Source of the DNA: Roseomonas sp. AR75 | GTDB lineage: Bacteria > Pseudomonadota > Alphaproteobacteria > Acetobacterales > Acetobacteraceae | DNA: 64,000 bases | Direction: 5' to 3' | Assembly (NCBI RefSeq): GCF_005222815.1 | Contig: NZ_STGB01000003.1 | Span: 327,955-391,954, forward strand | Shown: piece by piece, positions 1-10,662 of the stretch | How positions within the stretch are numbered: the stretch's first letter is position 1 | How the letters are laid out: each line of letters begins with the position of its first letter | The notes under the pieces: model-generated | Told to the model about the DNA's origin: nothing | Database searches by the model: none | Seen by the model: the letters and a program-made list of their open reading frames with translations, nothing else | Made by a program: the position numbers and the translations under genes

Positions 1-2454
<2,454 letters not shown>

Positions 2455-2654
2455 ATCGCCGCGCTCTTTCCTCGAACCCTGTACGGCCGGGCCTGCACCC
2501 GGCGCGCGGATCCCCCTCCGCCATTCGGCGGCCGGGCTCCCCACACGCGACCTATAGAAGCGGCTAATGCACCGCACAAGTCGGGCGTGACTGCCTCGGC
2601 GCCACCGCGGCCAAGGCCAACCCGCTGGGAAAGTCAAGGAGTTGCGCGAAAGCG

Positions 2655-2987
2655 TCAGCCGCCGGGAGCAGCCTCGGCCTCCGCCTCGCCTTCGGCGACA
2701 TGATCCACCATGTCGGTCAGCATCGAGCGGATATGGCTGTCGCCGACGACGTAGAACACCTGGCGTCCGCGACGCTCCGCCTGCAGCAGCCGCGCCGCGC
2801 GCAGCAGGCGCAGATGGTGCGAGACGAGCGATGCCGAGATGTTCAGCTTCTCCGCCACCTCGCCGACCGGCACCGGCGCATCCAGGCTCGCCAGGATGAT
2901 GCGCAGCCGCGTCGGGTCGCTCATCAGGCGGAACATCTCCGCCAGTTCGACAACCTGGTCCTCGCCGATCCGTTCCCGGACACCCAT
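2655..2987 (-). CDS. ArsR/SmtB-family metal-responsive repressor with alpha5-type zinc site
   Basis: Small winged-helix repressor of 110 residues that normally dimerises and leaves DNA when it binds metal. It has the ArsR core LMSDPTRLRIILASL and recognition helix SLVSHHLRLLRAARLL. The C-terminal helix carries Asp83-x-His85-x10-His96-x2-Glu99, which is exactly the spacing of the SmtB alpha5 zinc ligands (Asp, His, His, Glu). The Cys-rich alpha3 site of arsenic or cadmium sensors is absent, so zinc is the likely effector (inference). The ATG at 2987 follows GGAG by about 11 nt; a longer form starting at 3044 is possible. It is divergent from the metal ABC operon that begins at 3120, which makes that operon the likely target. 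Confidence 0.85.
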   Translation of the reverse strand: MGVRERIGEDQVVELAEMFRLMSDPTRLRIILASLDAPVPVGEVAEKLNISASLVSHHLRLLRAARLLQAERRGRQVFYVVGDSHIRSMLTDMVDHVAEGEAEAEAAPGG

Positions 2988-3102
2988 CGCGCCGCCCCGC
3001 TCCTGCTCCGCAGCATCCCGTGCGCCGCGCGCGGCGTCCAGCATCCCTTGACGAAACCTGCCTGCCTGACAATCTCCGCGCAAGCTCAAGTCATTGAAAT
3101 AC

Positions 3103-3171
3103 AAGGAACATCTGAACAGATGAACAGGGATGACGTCTCGACAGCAATACATGTGAACAGGAGTTCACGTG
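3103..3171 (+). promoter_or_regulatory. Candidate ArsR operator region between the repressor and the metal ABC operon
   Basis: This short stretch holds three copies of TGAACA (3113-3118, 3121-3126, 3154-3159), the half-site core seen in SmtB/ArsR operators. There is a perfect 6-2-6 inverted repeat CATCTG-AA-CAGATG at 3109-3122, and GTGAAC-AGGA-GTTCAC at 3153-3168, whose arms extend to 9 nt with one mismatch. The first repeat overlaps the chosen start codon at 3120. AAGGA at 3103-3107 could serve as ribosome binding site. Operator function is inferred from position and motif only. Confidence 0.5.
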
Positions 3172-4127
3172 TCGGCCGCCGCGTCCTGCTCGCCGGCCTC
3201 GGTGCCGTCCTGCCTTTGCCGGCCCTCGCCCAGGCGCGCGGCAGCCGCATGCCGACGGCGCTCTGCACCGTCGGCATGGTCGGCGACGTGGTGCGGGAGA
3301 CCGCAGGCGGCCGCCTGCGGGTCGAGACGCTGATCGGCGAGGGGGTGGACCCGCACCTGTTCCGCCCGACCCGCAGCGACATCGCCCGGCTGCTCTCCGC
3401 CGATGCCGTCTTCGGCAACGGACACCGGCTGGAGGGCCGGATGGGCGACGTGATGGACCGGGTGCGCGGCACCGGCCGGCCGGTCGTGCTGCTGGCCGAG
3501 TCGCTGCCGCGCGAGAGGCTGCGCGCCAATCCCGACTATCCCGACGCCGCCGACCCGCATGTCTGGATGGACCCACGGCTCTGGGCAGATGCCGCGCCGG
3601 CGGCGCTGCCCCCGCTCGCGCAGCTTGTCCCGGATGCGCGGGAAGGCTTCGCCGACAACCTGGCGCGCTACCGTGCCCGCCTCGCGCGGCTCGACACCTA
3701 TGCGGAGGAGGTACTGGCGACCGTGCCGCAGAATGCGCGGGTGCTCGTCACCGCCCATGACGCCTTCGGCTATTTCGGCGCGCGCTACGGCTTCGAGGTG
3801 GAGAGCATCCAGGGCATCTCCACCGAATCCGAGGCGAACCTCGCCGCCATCGAGGCGCTGGTGCGCAAGCTGGCGGAACAGCGCATTCCCGCCGTCTTCG
3901 CCGAGACCTCCGTGCCCGACCGCGCCGTGCGCGCGCTGATCGAAGGCGCCGGCGCGCGCGGCCAGCGCGTGGCGCTCGGCGGCAACCTGTTCTCCGACGC
4001 AATGGGCAAGGCCGGCACCTATGAGGGCACCTATGAGGGCATGCTCGACCACAACATCACCACCATCGCCCGCGCCCTCGGCGGCCGCGTGCCGGATCGC
4101 GGCCTGAACGGGCGCCTCGCGGCATGA
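3120..4127 (+). CDS. Metal ABC transporter, periplasmic substrate-binding protein (TroA/ZnuA family)
   Basis: Cluster A-I periplasmic receptor for Zn, Mn or Fe, feeding the ABC transporter encoded downstream. The 335-residue product has an N-terminal signal with a twin Arg (about residues 17-40), then the two-lobe fold. The four expected metal ligands are in context: His79 (GVDPHLF), His147 (ADPHVWMDP), His213 (TAHDAFGYF) and Asp293. The His-rich loop of true ZnuA is missing and QGISTESEA is more typical of the TroA/SitA/Mn-Fe branch, so specificity is uncertain. The start is also uncertain: the ATG at 3120 has AAGGA 12 nt upstream but lies inside a palindrome, and the GTG at 3153 would also leave an intact signal peptide. 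The stop overlaps the next start (ATGA). Confidence 0.93.
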   Translation: MNRDDVSTAIHVNRSSRVGRRVLLAGLGAVLPLPALAQARGSRMPTALCTVGMVGDVVRETAGGRLRVETLIGEGVDPHLFRPTRSDIARLLSADAVFGNGHRLEGRMGDVMDRVRGTGRPVVLLAESLPRERLRANPDYPDAADPHVWMDPRLWADAAPAALPPLAQLVPDAREGFADNLARYRARLARLDTYAEEVLATVPQNARVLVTAHDAFGYFGARYGFEVESIQGISTESEANLAAIEALVRKLAEQRIPAVFAETSVPDRAVRALIEGAGARGQRVALGGNLFSDAMGKAGTYEGTYEGMLDHNITTIARALGGRVPDRGLNGRLAA

Positions 4128-4879
4128 GCGCGCCGCTGGAGGTCCAGCACCTCACCGTCGCCTATGGCGAGAAGCCGGCGGTGTGGGACGTGACCTGGTC
4201 GGCGCCGCCGGGACTGACGGCGATCGTCGGGCCGAACGGCGCCGGAAAGTCCACGCTGCTGAAGGCCGCACTCGGCCTGGTGCCGGTGCTCTCGGGCGAG
4301 GTGCGGTTCTTCGGCCGGCGGCTCGACGATGTGCGCAATCGCGTCGGCTACCTGCCGCAGCGCGCCAGCGTGGATTGGGACTTCCCGGCGACCGCGCTCG
4401 ATGTCGTGTGCATGGCGCGCTACCCGCGCATGCGCTGGTGGGGCGTGGTGCCGCGCGCCGAGAAGCAGGCAGCGCGCGCCGCGCTCGAGCAGGTCGGCAT
4501 GAGCGAGTATGCGGACCGCCAGATCGGCCGGCTTTCCGGCGGCCAGCAGCAGCGCGTCTTCCTCGCGCGCGCCCTGGCGCAGGATGCGGACCTCGTGCTG
4601 ATGGACGAGCCCTTCGCCGCGGTGGACGCGGCCACGGAAGCCGCGATCGTCGGCGTGCTGCGCAGCCTGGCGGAGCGCGGGCGGCATGTCGTCGCGGTGC
4701 ATCACGACCTCGCCACCGTGCCCGAGTATTTCTCGTCCGTACTCCTGCTCAATGCGCGGGTCTTCGCGGCGGGGCCGGTGAAGGAGGCCTTCACCAACCG
4801 CAACATCGCCGCGACCTACGGCGCCCGTCTCGCCGTGCTGGACGAGGCGAGCGTCGGCGCCGCGGCGGTCGGGACGTGA
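4124..4879 (+). CDS. Metal ABC transporter ATP-binding protein (TroB/SitB type)
   Basis: Cytoplasmic ATPase of the metal importer, 251 residues. Walker A GPNGAGKST spans residues 36-44, the Q-loop region is GYLPQR, the signature LSGGQQQRV is at 137-145, Walker B LVLMDEP at 157-163, and the H-loop His is in VAVHHDL. The ATG overlaps the receptor gene stop by 4 nt and its own TGA overlaps the GTG of the first permease, so the operon is translationally coupled. It pairs with two different permease genes downstream, as in troABCD and sitABCD systems. Family assignment is firm; the metal transported is not determined by this subunit. Confidence 0.95.
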   Translation: MSAPLEVQHLTVAYGEKPAVWDVTWSAPPGLTAIVGPNGAGKSTLLKAALGLVPVLSGEVRFFGRRLDDVRNRVGYLPQRASVDWDFPATALDVVCMARYPRMRWWGVVPRAEKQAARAALEQVGMSEYADRQIGRLSGGQQQRVFLARALAQDADLVLMDEPFAAVDAATEAAIVGVLRSLAERGRHVVAVHHDLATVPEYFSSVLLLNARVFAAGPVKEAFTNRNIAATYGARLAVLDEASVGAAAVGT

Positions 4880-6165
4880 TCGCCTACAACACGCTCGTCG
4901 TGCTCTCCGGCTGCGCCCTGCTCGGCATCGCCGCGGGCACGGTCGGCACCTTCGCGCTGCTGCGTGGGCGTGTGCTGGTCTCCGACGCGGTCGGTCATGC
5001 CGCGCTGCCCGGCGTTGCCGTCGCGGCGCTGATCGTGGCGCTGCTCGGCGCCGATCCGCGCGCCCTGCCGCCGCTGCTGGCCGGCGCCGCCATCGCCGGC
5101 CTGCTCGGCGTGCTCGCGGTGCAAGCGCTGACCCGCACCAAGCGCATCCGCGAGGATGCCGCGATCGCGGTGGTGCTCTCCGCCTTCTACGCCGCCGGCG
5201 TCGCGCTGCTCTCCTGGCTCCAGACGCTGCCGGGCGCGGCGCAGGCGGGGCTGTCGAAATTCATCCTGGGCCAGGCCGCGGCGATGCGCGCGGAGGACGC
5301 GCTGATCGCCACGACCGTCGCGGCGCTGTGCCTGGCCCTCGTGCTGCTGTCGTTCCAGCGCCTGCGCAGCGTCGCCTTTGATGCCGATTTCGCCCGCGTG
5401 CAGGGCCTGCGCACCGACCGGACGGACCTGCTGCTGCTCGGCCTGATCGTGCTGGTCTGCGTGAGCGGGCTGCAGGCGGTCGGGCTGATCCTGGTGGTGG
5501 CGCTGCTGGTGCTGCCCGCCGCCACCGCACGGCTCGTCACGCATCGGCTGCCGCGCATGCTGGCCGTCGCCGCCGCCACCGGGGGCTTGGCCGGCGCATC
5601 CGGCGCCTGGCTATCGGCGCTGCATCCGGAGGTGCCGACCGGCGCCGCCGTGGTGCTGGTCGCCGCCTGCCTCTTCACCCTCGCGCTGCTGCTGGCGCCC
5701 GAGCGCGGGCTGCTCGCACGCGCCTGGCAGATCGCCGGCCGTCGCCTCTCCGCCGACACCGAGCATTTCCTGCGCGCCGCCTGGGAGGCGCAGGAAGCCG
5801 CGGGCGCCGGGCCGGGAACGGCCGGCGACCGCTGGGCGCCGATCGGCGCCGTCGCGGCGGCGCGCGGCTGGAGCCTCGGCAAGGCGCGGCGGCTGGCCTT
5901 CTGGCTGGCGCAGCGCGGCCTGGTGGCGCGCGCCGAGGACCATGTCCACCTCACCCCGCGCGGCGCCACCCTGGCGCGCCGCGCCGTGCGCGCGCATCGC
6001 GCCGTGGAGCATCATCTGCTGGCGGCCGGCGCCGCCGATGCCGCCGCGGCCGATCGGCTGGCCGACCTGGTGGAGCACGGGCTGCCGCCGGGCATGGCGG
6101 CGCGGCTGCTGCCGGAACCCTCGGCCCTGCCGGCCAGCCCGCATGCGCTGGGGGCCCGGCGATGA
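4876..6165 (+). CDS. Metal ABC transporter permease with C-terminal DtxR-like winged-helix domain (TroC type)
   Basis: Inner-membrane permease of 429 residues. Residues 1-275 hold about eight hydrophobic segments with the ABC-3 family segment GLQAVGLILVVALLVLPAA. Residues about 290-412 form a soluble domain resembling the DtxR/MntR repressors: a helix-turn-helix (GWSLGKARRLAFWLAQRGLV), the wing LTPRG, and a dimer/metal helix RAHRAVEHHLL followed by LVEHGLPP. His374, Glu378 and His401 match the spacing of the DtxR ancillary metal site (His79, Glu83, His98). Such fusions are known in TroC-like permeases; whether this one senses metal or binds DNA is unknown. The GTG at 4876 overlaps the upstream TGA, and the stop overlaps the next ATG. 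Confidence 0.92.
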   Translation: MIAYNTLVVLSGCALLGIAAGTVGTFALLRGRVLVSDAVGHAALPGVAVAALIVALLGADPRALPPLLAGAAIAGLLGVLAVQALTRTKRIREDAAIAVVLSAFYAAGVALLSWLQTLPGAAQAGLSKFILGQAAAMRAEDALIATTVAALCLALVLLSFQRLRSVAFDADFARVQGLRTDRTDLLLLGLIVLVCVSGLQAVGLILVVALLVLPAATARLVTHRLPRMLAVAAATGGLAGASGAWLSALHPEVPTGAAVVLVAACLFTLALLLAPERGLLARAWQIAGRRLSADTEHFLRAAWEAQEAAGAGPGTAGDRWAPIGAVAAARGWSLGKARRLAFWLAQRGLVARAEDHVHLTPRGATLARRAVRAHRAVEHHLLAAGAADAAAADRLADLVEHGLPPGMAARLLPEPSALPASPHALGARR

Positions 6166-7094
6166 CGCTGCAGGACTTCCTGATGCTCGACCTGCCGCCG
6201 CTGCTGGCGGCGATGCTGGCGGGCGGCACCTGCGGGCTGCTCGGCTCCTTCCTGGTGCTGCGACGGGAGAGCCTGGTGGGCGATGCGCTGTCCCACGCGG
6301 TGCTGCCGGGCATCGTGCTCGGCTTCGCCATAACCGGGGCGCGCAGCGGCCTGCCGATGCTGGCGGGCGCGATGGTGGCGGGCGTCGCCGCGGTGGCGCT
6401 GATCGCCGTGGTGCAGAAGGCGGCGCGACTCGATCCTGGCGCTGCCATCGGCGCGGTCTTCACCACCTTCTTCGCCATCGGGCTGGTGCTGCTGGAAGTC
6501 ACCGGCGCGCGCAGCGTGGATCTGGACCTGGATTGCGTGCTGTTCGGCCAGCTCGAGACGCTGGTCTGGGTGAGCGGGCGCGAACCCGGCGCGCTGTTCG
6601 ATCCGGCCGCGCTGGCCACGCTGCCGCGCCAGCTCGGCCTTCTCGCGGGCGTGGCGGTGGCGGTCGCGCTGGCCGTCGCGGTGTTCTGGCGGCCGATCAA
6701 GCTGGCCTGCTTCGACCCCGGCTATGCCCGCGCCATCGGCCTGCCTTCGCGCAGCATCGAGCTCGGCCTGGCACTGCTGGTCGCCGCCGCGGCCGTCGCC
6801 GCCTTCGAAGCGGTGGGATCGATCCTGGTGGTGGCGCTGCTGGTCTGCCCGGCGGCCGCGCTGCGACTGATGACCGACCGCTACACGGTGCAGGTGCTGG
6901 GCGGGGCCGCGCTGGGCGCGGCGCTCGGGGCCGCTGGCTATGCGCTTGCCGGTCCGGTGCCGGCCGCGCTGGGCCTGGATCTCGCGCTCAATGCGGCGGG
7001 CGTCATCGGCACGCTGGGCGGGTTGGTCGTGGCGGTCGCCGCGCTGGTCAGGCCGTTGCGGCAGGACCGGCCCCCGGCGCCGGCGCCGGCATGA
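6162..7094 (+). CDS. Metal ABC transporter permease (TroD/SitD type)
   Basis: Second inner-membrane permease of the metal importer, 310 residues, with eight or so hydrophobic segments and the ABC-3 family features SLVGDALSHAVLPGIVLGF near residue 37 and AVGSILVVALLVCPAA near residue 225. It lacks the soluble extension of its neighbour and ends in a short Pro/Ala tail. It starts with an ATGA overlap and is the last gene of the four-gene operon; a GC-rich hairpin follows within 10 nt. Two distinct permeases with one ATPase is the organisation of troABCD and sitABCD rather than znuABC. Confidence 0.95.
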   Translation: MTLQDFLMLDLPPLLAAMLAGGTCGLLGSFLVLRRESLVGDALSHAVLPGIVLGFAITGARSGLPMLAGAMVAGVAAVALIAVVQKAARLDPGAAIGAVFTTFFAIGLVLLEVTGARSVDLDLDCVLFGQLETLVWVSGREPGALFDPAALATLPRQLGLLAGVAVAVALAVAVFWRPIKLACFDPGYARAIGLPSRSIELGLALLVAAAAVAAFEAVGSILVVALLVCPAAALRLMTDRYTVQVLGGAALGAALGAAGYALAGPVPAALGLDLALNAAGVIGTLGGLVVAVAALVRPLRQDRPPAPAPA

Positions 7095-7099
7095 AGGAA

Positions 7100-7125
7100 C
7101 GCGGCGGGGAACACCCCCCGCCGCG
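7100..7125. terminator. GC-rich hairpin between convergent genes
   Basis: A 10-bp perfect stem (CGCGGCGGGG at 7100-7109 pairing with 7116-7125) and a 6-nt loop sit directly after the metal operon and before the stop codon of the convergent small secreted-protein gene. There is no T-run, so bidirectional termination is plausible but not certain. Confidence 0.5.
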
Positions 7126-7161
7126 CCCCTCGCCCGGCCGCGCGGCGCCCCGCGCGCCGGA

Positions 7162-7530
7162 TCAGCGCTTCAGGTTCAGCGTCTGGCGATCGAAGTTCAG
7201 AACGCGCAGCGCGTCGCCCTGACGGACGACGGCGTGCTCGCGGATGAAGTCGATCGCCACCACCTCGGACAGCGGCGGCTGGCCGGGCTGCACCAGGTTC
7301 GCGAGCTGCATGTTGTTCAGCAGGATCACGCGCATGATCTCGTAGGGGTGGTTGCCGCCGGTCGAACGCCGCTCGATGTCGGCGCGCGTGGCGGGGTTCA
7401 GGCCCTGCATGACCGCATTGACCCAGGCCGAGGACGGCGCCGGCAGTGCACCCTGCTGCGCGAAGGCGGAGGGAATCGCCAGGCTGGCGGCGAAGATGGC
7501 GCCGAGCAGCGCGTTCTTCCGCGTGATCAT
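7162..7530 (-). CDS. Small secreted hypothetical protein
   Basis: A 122-residue product with a clear signal peptide (MITRKNALLGAIFAASLAIP, cleavage near AFAQ at about 25), so it is probably periplasmic. The mature part has no motif I can name; it contains a TRADIERR segment and two short hydrophobic helices. The ATG at 7530 is supported by AGGAGAG about 10 nt upstream, and the open frame upstream to 7578 lacks support. It is convergent with the metal transporter operon and separated from it by a hairpin. The function is unknown; proximity alone does not tie it to metal uptake. Confidence 0.75.
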   Translation of the reverse strand: MITRKNALLGAIFAASLAIPSAFAQQGALPAPSSAWVNAVMQGLNPATRADIERRSTGGNHPYEIMRVILLNNMQLANLVQPGQPPLSEVVAIDFIREHAVVRQGDALRVLNFDRQTLNLKR

Positions 7531-7743
7531 TGTCTCGTCTCTCCTTGATGCATCGTTGTCGCGGGACGCAGCCGGCACCGGCCGGGGGGCATGCGAAGCG
7601 TGCCGCGCCCGGCCGTGCGGAGATCCACGCGATCACAATAGGCCGAGGGGTCGAGGCTACAACGTTGCCTGAGGGCAATCGCGCAAAACGGATACGGGGC
7701 GCCCGCGCCTGGGACAGGGTGCCAAGCGACGGCGCGCGCCGCG

Positions 7744-8433
7744 CTATTCCGCCGCGAGCGCCAACGCCGGCTGGTTGCGCACCCGCACGAGGGTGAAGAG
7801 TCCCGCGGGCTGGCACGGCTCCATCGCCTCCACCCGCACCAGGGCGGGATCGAGCAGGTCCGACAGGGCGAAATCAGGATGCCAGCCCAGCAGCCGCGCC
7901 AGCGGCGCCATCGAACGCTCGGCCCACCACCGCAGGCCCGACTCGGCCGCGAAGTGGTTGACGAAGAGCAGGTCGCCGCCCGGTCGCACCACGCGCGACA
8001 TCTCGGCGAACAGGGTCTTGGCATTCGGCACGACGGAGGCCGTGAACATCGCAACGGCGATGTCGAAGCTGCCGTCGGAGAAGGCCATCCGCTCGGCGTC
8101 CATCTCGCAGAGGCCGACGACGTGGGCGAGGTTCTCCTCCCGCACGCGCACCGCGGCCTTCTCCAGCATCTCGCGGGAGAGATCGACGCCGATCACGCGC
8201 TTTTCCCGCCGGTAGCGCGGCAAGGCGAGGCCTGTGCCGACTCCGACCTCCAGCACGCGGGTGCCCGGCAGGCGGTTCACCGCCTCGACGGCGCGTCGGC
8301 GTCCATGTGCGGACACCCCACCGAAGACGACGTCATAGATACCGGCCCAGCGGCGGTAAGCGTCGCGTACGCCCTCGGCATCGAGGACGGCGCGCGGATG
8401 GTCCCTCGCGGGGGTATCGGTGCGGATGCTCAT
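7744..8433 (-). CDS. pmtA: SAM-dependent methyltransferase, PmtA-like (phosphatidylethanolamine N-methyltransferase)
   Basis: Likely methylates phosphatidylethanolamine towards phosphatidylcholine at the inner membrane. The 229-residue class I methyltransferase opens with the PmtA-like segment AYRRWAGIYDVVFGG, then SAM motif I VLEVGVGTGLALP near residue 60, the acidic GVDLS at the end of beta 2, and a post-motif RVVRPGG. The length and the YRRW...YD..FG start match the Rhodobacter-type soluble Pmt rather than the membrane-embedded type. Generic UbiE/Methyltransf_11 is the alternative. It is monocistronic here, with a DMT exporter upstream on the same strand. Confidence 0.75.
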   Translation of the reverse strand: MSIRTDTPARDHPRAVLDAEGVRDAYRRWAGIYDVVFGGVSAHGRRRAVEAVNRLPGTRVLEVGVGTGLALPRYRREKRVIGVDLSREMLEKAAVRVREENLAHVVGLCEMDAERMAFSDGSFDIAVAMFTASVVPNAKTLFAEMSRVVRPGGDLLFVNHFAAESGLRWWAERSMAPLARLLGWHPDFALSDLLDPALVRVEAMEPCQPAGLFTLVRVRNQPALALAAE

Positions 8434-8494
8434 CTCGGCCCGTTTCCGGCAGGCGCGGTGCTAGTGCCAACCGGCTCCGGGCGCAAGCGGATCA

Positions 8495-9379
8495 TCACGC
8501 GTCGCCGCGCGGAGAGGGCTGGGGGCGCCGCTCGGGCAGGGCCACGAGCACGCCTCCCGCGGCGATCACCCCGGCCCCGAGCAGGGTCCAGCCGTCGGGC
8601 CAGTCGCCGAAGATGAGCACGCCCGCCAGCCCCGCCCAGATCAGCTGGGAATACGACATCGGCGCCAGAACCGAGGCCGGGGCTCGGGCGAAGGCCAGCA
8701 CCAGGATGGAATGCCCGAGCGCCCCGAGCGCGCCGAGCAGCAGCATCCACGGCACGTCGGACGCGGCGGGCGTCACCCAGACGAAGGGCTGCGCCAGCGC
8801 CGTCAGTGCGCATGCCGCAAGGCTGGTATGCACAAAAGTTATGCGCGGATCGTCCACCAGGGCGAGCCGCCGGGTGAGCAGCTGGTACACCGTGTTGCCG
8901 AGCGCCGTGACCAGCGGCAGCAGCATCGCCCAGTGCAGCGGCTCGCCAGTCAGGAAGGGCGGGCGGATCGCCACCAGCACGCCGGCCAGGCCGATCGCGA
9001 CGCCTATCCAGCGCCGCGGCGAAACCTTCTCCCCGAGCCAGAAGGCCGCGGCGGCGACCGTCAGCACGGGCGCGGCGAAGACCACCGCGGTGGCGTCGGC
9101 CAGCGGGATATGGATCAGCGCGAAGGACAGGGCGGCGTTGGCGACGGCGAGCATGGCGCTCCGCAGGGTCTGGAGCACCGGCGCGCGCGATCGCCAGGGC
9201 ACGCTGCCGGTCAGCAGCTTCAGCGCCAGGATCACGAAGAGCGTGTGCGCGAGGAAGCGCACGAACATCAGTTGCGGCACCGGGTAGAAGGCGACCATCA
9301 CCTTCAACAGGGCATCCATGGCGACGAAGAGCGCCAGCGCCACGAGTTGCAGCAGCACGCCCTGGAGAGTGCGGGACAT
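8495..9379 (-). CDS. EamA/DMT-superfamily membrane transporter
   Basis: A 294-residue integral membrane protein with about ten hydrophobic segments arranged as two five-helix EamA repeats, the usual drug/metabolite transporter layout. Recognisable features are LFVAMDALLKVMVAFYP at the N-terminus, PLADATAVVFAAPVLT closing repeat one and APMSYSQLIWAGLAGVLIFGD in repeat two. The C-terminus is Arg/Pro-rich and cytoplasmic. Members export amino acids, nucleosides or drugs; substrate cannot be predicted here. The ATG at 9379 follows CGCAC-type sequence without a strong Shine-Dalgarno. It is flanked by pmtA and the yqgE-type gene on the same strand. Confidence 0.9.
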   Translation of the reverse strand: MSRTLQGVLLQLVALALFVAMDALLKVMVAFYPVPQLMFVRFLAHTLFVILALKLLTGSVPWRSRAPVLQTLRSAMLAVANAALSFALIHIPLADATAVVFAAPVLTVAAAAFWLGEKVSPRRWIGVAIGLAGVLVAIRPPFLTGEPLHWAMLLPLVTALGNTVYQLLTRRLALVDDPRITFVHTSLAACALTALAQPFVWVTPAASDVPWMLLLGALGALGHSILVLAFARAPASVLAPMSYSQLIWAGLAGVLIFGDWPDGWTLLGAGVIAAGGVLVALPERRPQPSPRGDA

Positions 9380-9430
9380 CGCCGCCAGTGTGGCAGGGAC
9401 GCTGCGCGCGTCCAGCGCGCGCCGCGCGGG

Positions 9431-10042
9431 TCAGGCGTGCCCGGCGACCCCCGACAGCAGCGCCGGGTCCACATGCAGCTTCGCCAAAGCGCGCGTCCAG
9501 AGCTGCGCCGCATCGGCGGAGAACAGCAGCGCCTCGTCGGCCGGCACGGACAGCCAGGCGTTCTGCTGGATCTCGGTCTCGAGCTGGCCCGGACCCCAGC
9601 CGGCATAGCCGAGCGCAAGGAACCCTTCGCGCGGGCCGCCGCCGCCGGCGATCGCCTTCAGGATATCGACGCTCGCGGTCAGCGCGATGCCGGGTTGGAC
9701 CTTCAGGCTGCCTTCCGTCTCCCAGTCGGCGGTGTGCAGCACGAAGCCGCGACCGTTCTCCACCGGGCCGCCCGACATCAGCCGGATGCGCCGCTGCGGA
9801 GGAACCGGATCCAGGTCCAGCTGCTTCAGCAGGTCGTCGAAGGAGAGGCCATCCAGCGGCTTGTTCAGCACGATCCCCATCGCGCCCTCGCCGGAATGCG
9901 CGCAGAGGCAGATCACGCTGCGGGCGAAACGCGGATCCTGCATGGTCGGCATGGCGACCAGCAGATGCCCCGTCAGCCACCCCTCGCCCGCCGGGGCCGC
10001 CGATTCGCCGGGAAAGCGCTTCTTGGAGGACGATCTGGCCAT
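9431..10042 (-). CDS. YqgE/AlgH family protein
   Basis: A 203-residue member of the UPF0301 (YqgE/AlgH) family, small cytoplasmic proteins of unclear role; AlgH was linked to alginate regulation in Pseudomonas. Family signatures include [20 protein letters not shown] near the N-terminus, [11 protein letters not shown], the [13 protein letters not shown] segment and the [18 protein letters not shown] block. The first 20 residues (basic, Ser-rich) are extra. The start at 10042 places the family core correctly but has no convincing Shine-Dalgarno. It is divergent from the peroxiredoxin gene, with 132 nt between the starts. Confidence 0.93.
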   Translation of the reverse strand: MARSSSKKRFPGESAAPAGEGWLTGHLLVAMPTMQDPRFARSVICLCAHSGEGAMGIVLNKPLDGLSFDDLLKQLDLDPVPPQRRIRLMSGGPVENGRGFVLHTADWETEGSLKVQPGIALTASVDILKAIAGGGGPREGFLALGYAGWGPGQLETEIQQNAWLSVPADEALLFSADAAQLWTRALAKLHVDPALLSGVAGHA

Positions 10043-10174
10043 CCGCGAAAGATGGCGGCGCCAGGGTGGCGCCGCAAGGACGGCGGCCACCGTACGACCC
10101 TCCCCGCATGGACGGCCGGGCCCGAACCGATCTACACCGCCCCTGACAACCGAGAGCCCCCCGGAGAGCAGACG

Positions 10175-10657
10175 ATGACCATCAAGGCCGGCGACAAGAT
10201 CCCCGCGGTCAAGATCATGCAGGCCACCGCCGAGGGGCCGAAGGAAGTCGATACCGGCGAGCTCTTCGCCGGCAAGACCGTGGTGCTGTTCGGCGTGCCC
10301 GGCGCCTTCACGCCCACCTGCTCGGCCAAGCACCTGCCGGGCTTCGTGCAGAACGCCGCCGCGCTCAAGGCGAAGGGCGTGGACCTCGTTGCCTGCATGG
10401 CCGTGAACGATGCCTTCGTGATGGGCGCCTGGGGCAAGGACCAGGGCGTCGAGGACAAGGTGGCGATGCTGGCCGACGGCGCCGCCGCCTTCACCAAGGC
10501 GATGGGCCTGGAGTTCGACCTCACCGCTCGCGGCCTCGGCGTCCGCTGCCAGCGCTTCGCCCTGGTCGCGAAGAACGGCACCGTGACGCACATCGCCATC
10601 GAGGCGCCGGGCGCCTTCGAAGTGAGCAAGGCCGAAGCGGTGCTGGAGGCGGTCTAG
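10175..10657 (+). CDS. Peroxiredoxin, Prx5 type
   Basis: Thiol peroxidase of 160 residues that reduces H2O2 and alkyl hydroperoxides. The peroxidatic cysteine is Cys49 in [15 protein letters not shown], the Prx5 signature; Cys74 in LVACMAVND is conserved in many members. The full-length match ([12 protein letters not shown], then [12 protein letters not shown]) has no glutaredoxin fusion, so reduction is expected by an external thiol donor. The ATG at 10175 is preceded by GGAGAG. A small uncharacterised gene follows 5 nt after the stop and is probably co-transcribed. Confidence 0.95.
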   Translation: MTIKAGDKIPAVKIMQATAEGPKEVDTGELFAGKTVVLFGVPGAFTPTCSAKHLPGFVQNAAALKAKGVDLVACMAVNDAFVMGAWGKDQGVEDKVAMLADGAAAFTKAMGLEFDLTARGLGVRCQRFALVAKNGTVTHIAIEAPGAFEVSKAEAVLEAV

Positions 10658-10662
10658 CCGCC

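Noticed and set aside
2455..3072. N-terminal extension of cytochrome oxidase subunit II.
   Set aside because: It crosses the ArsR gene in the same strand and has no family features; the signal peptide begins at about 2430-2454.
4008..4040. 12-bp tandem repeat giving TYEGTYEG in the metal receptor.
   Set aside because: The GTYEG-type sequence belongs to the conserved end of the receptor family, so the repetition is probably fortuitous.
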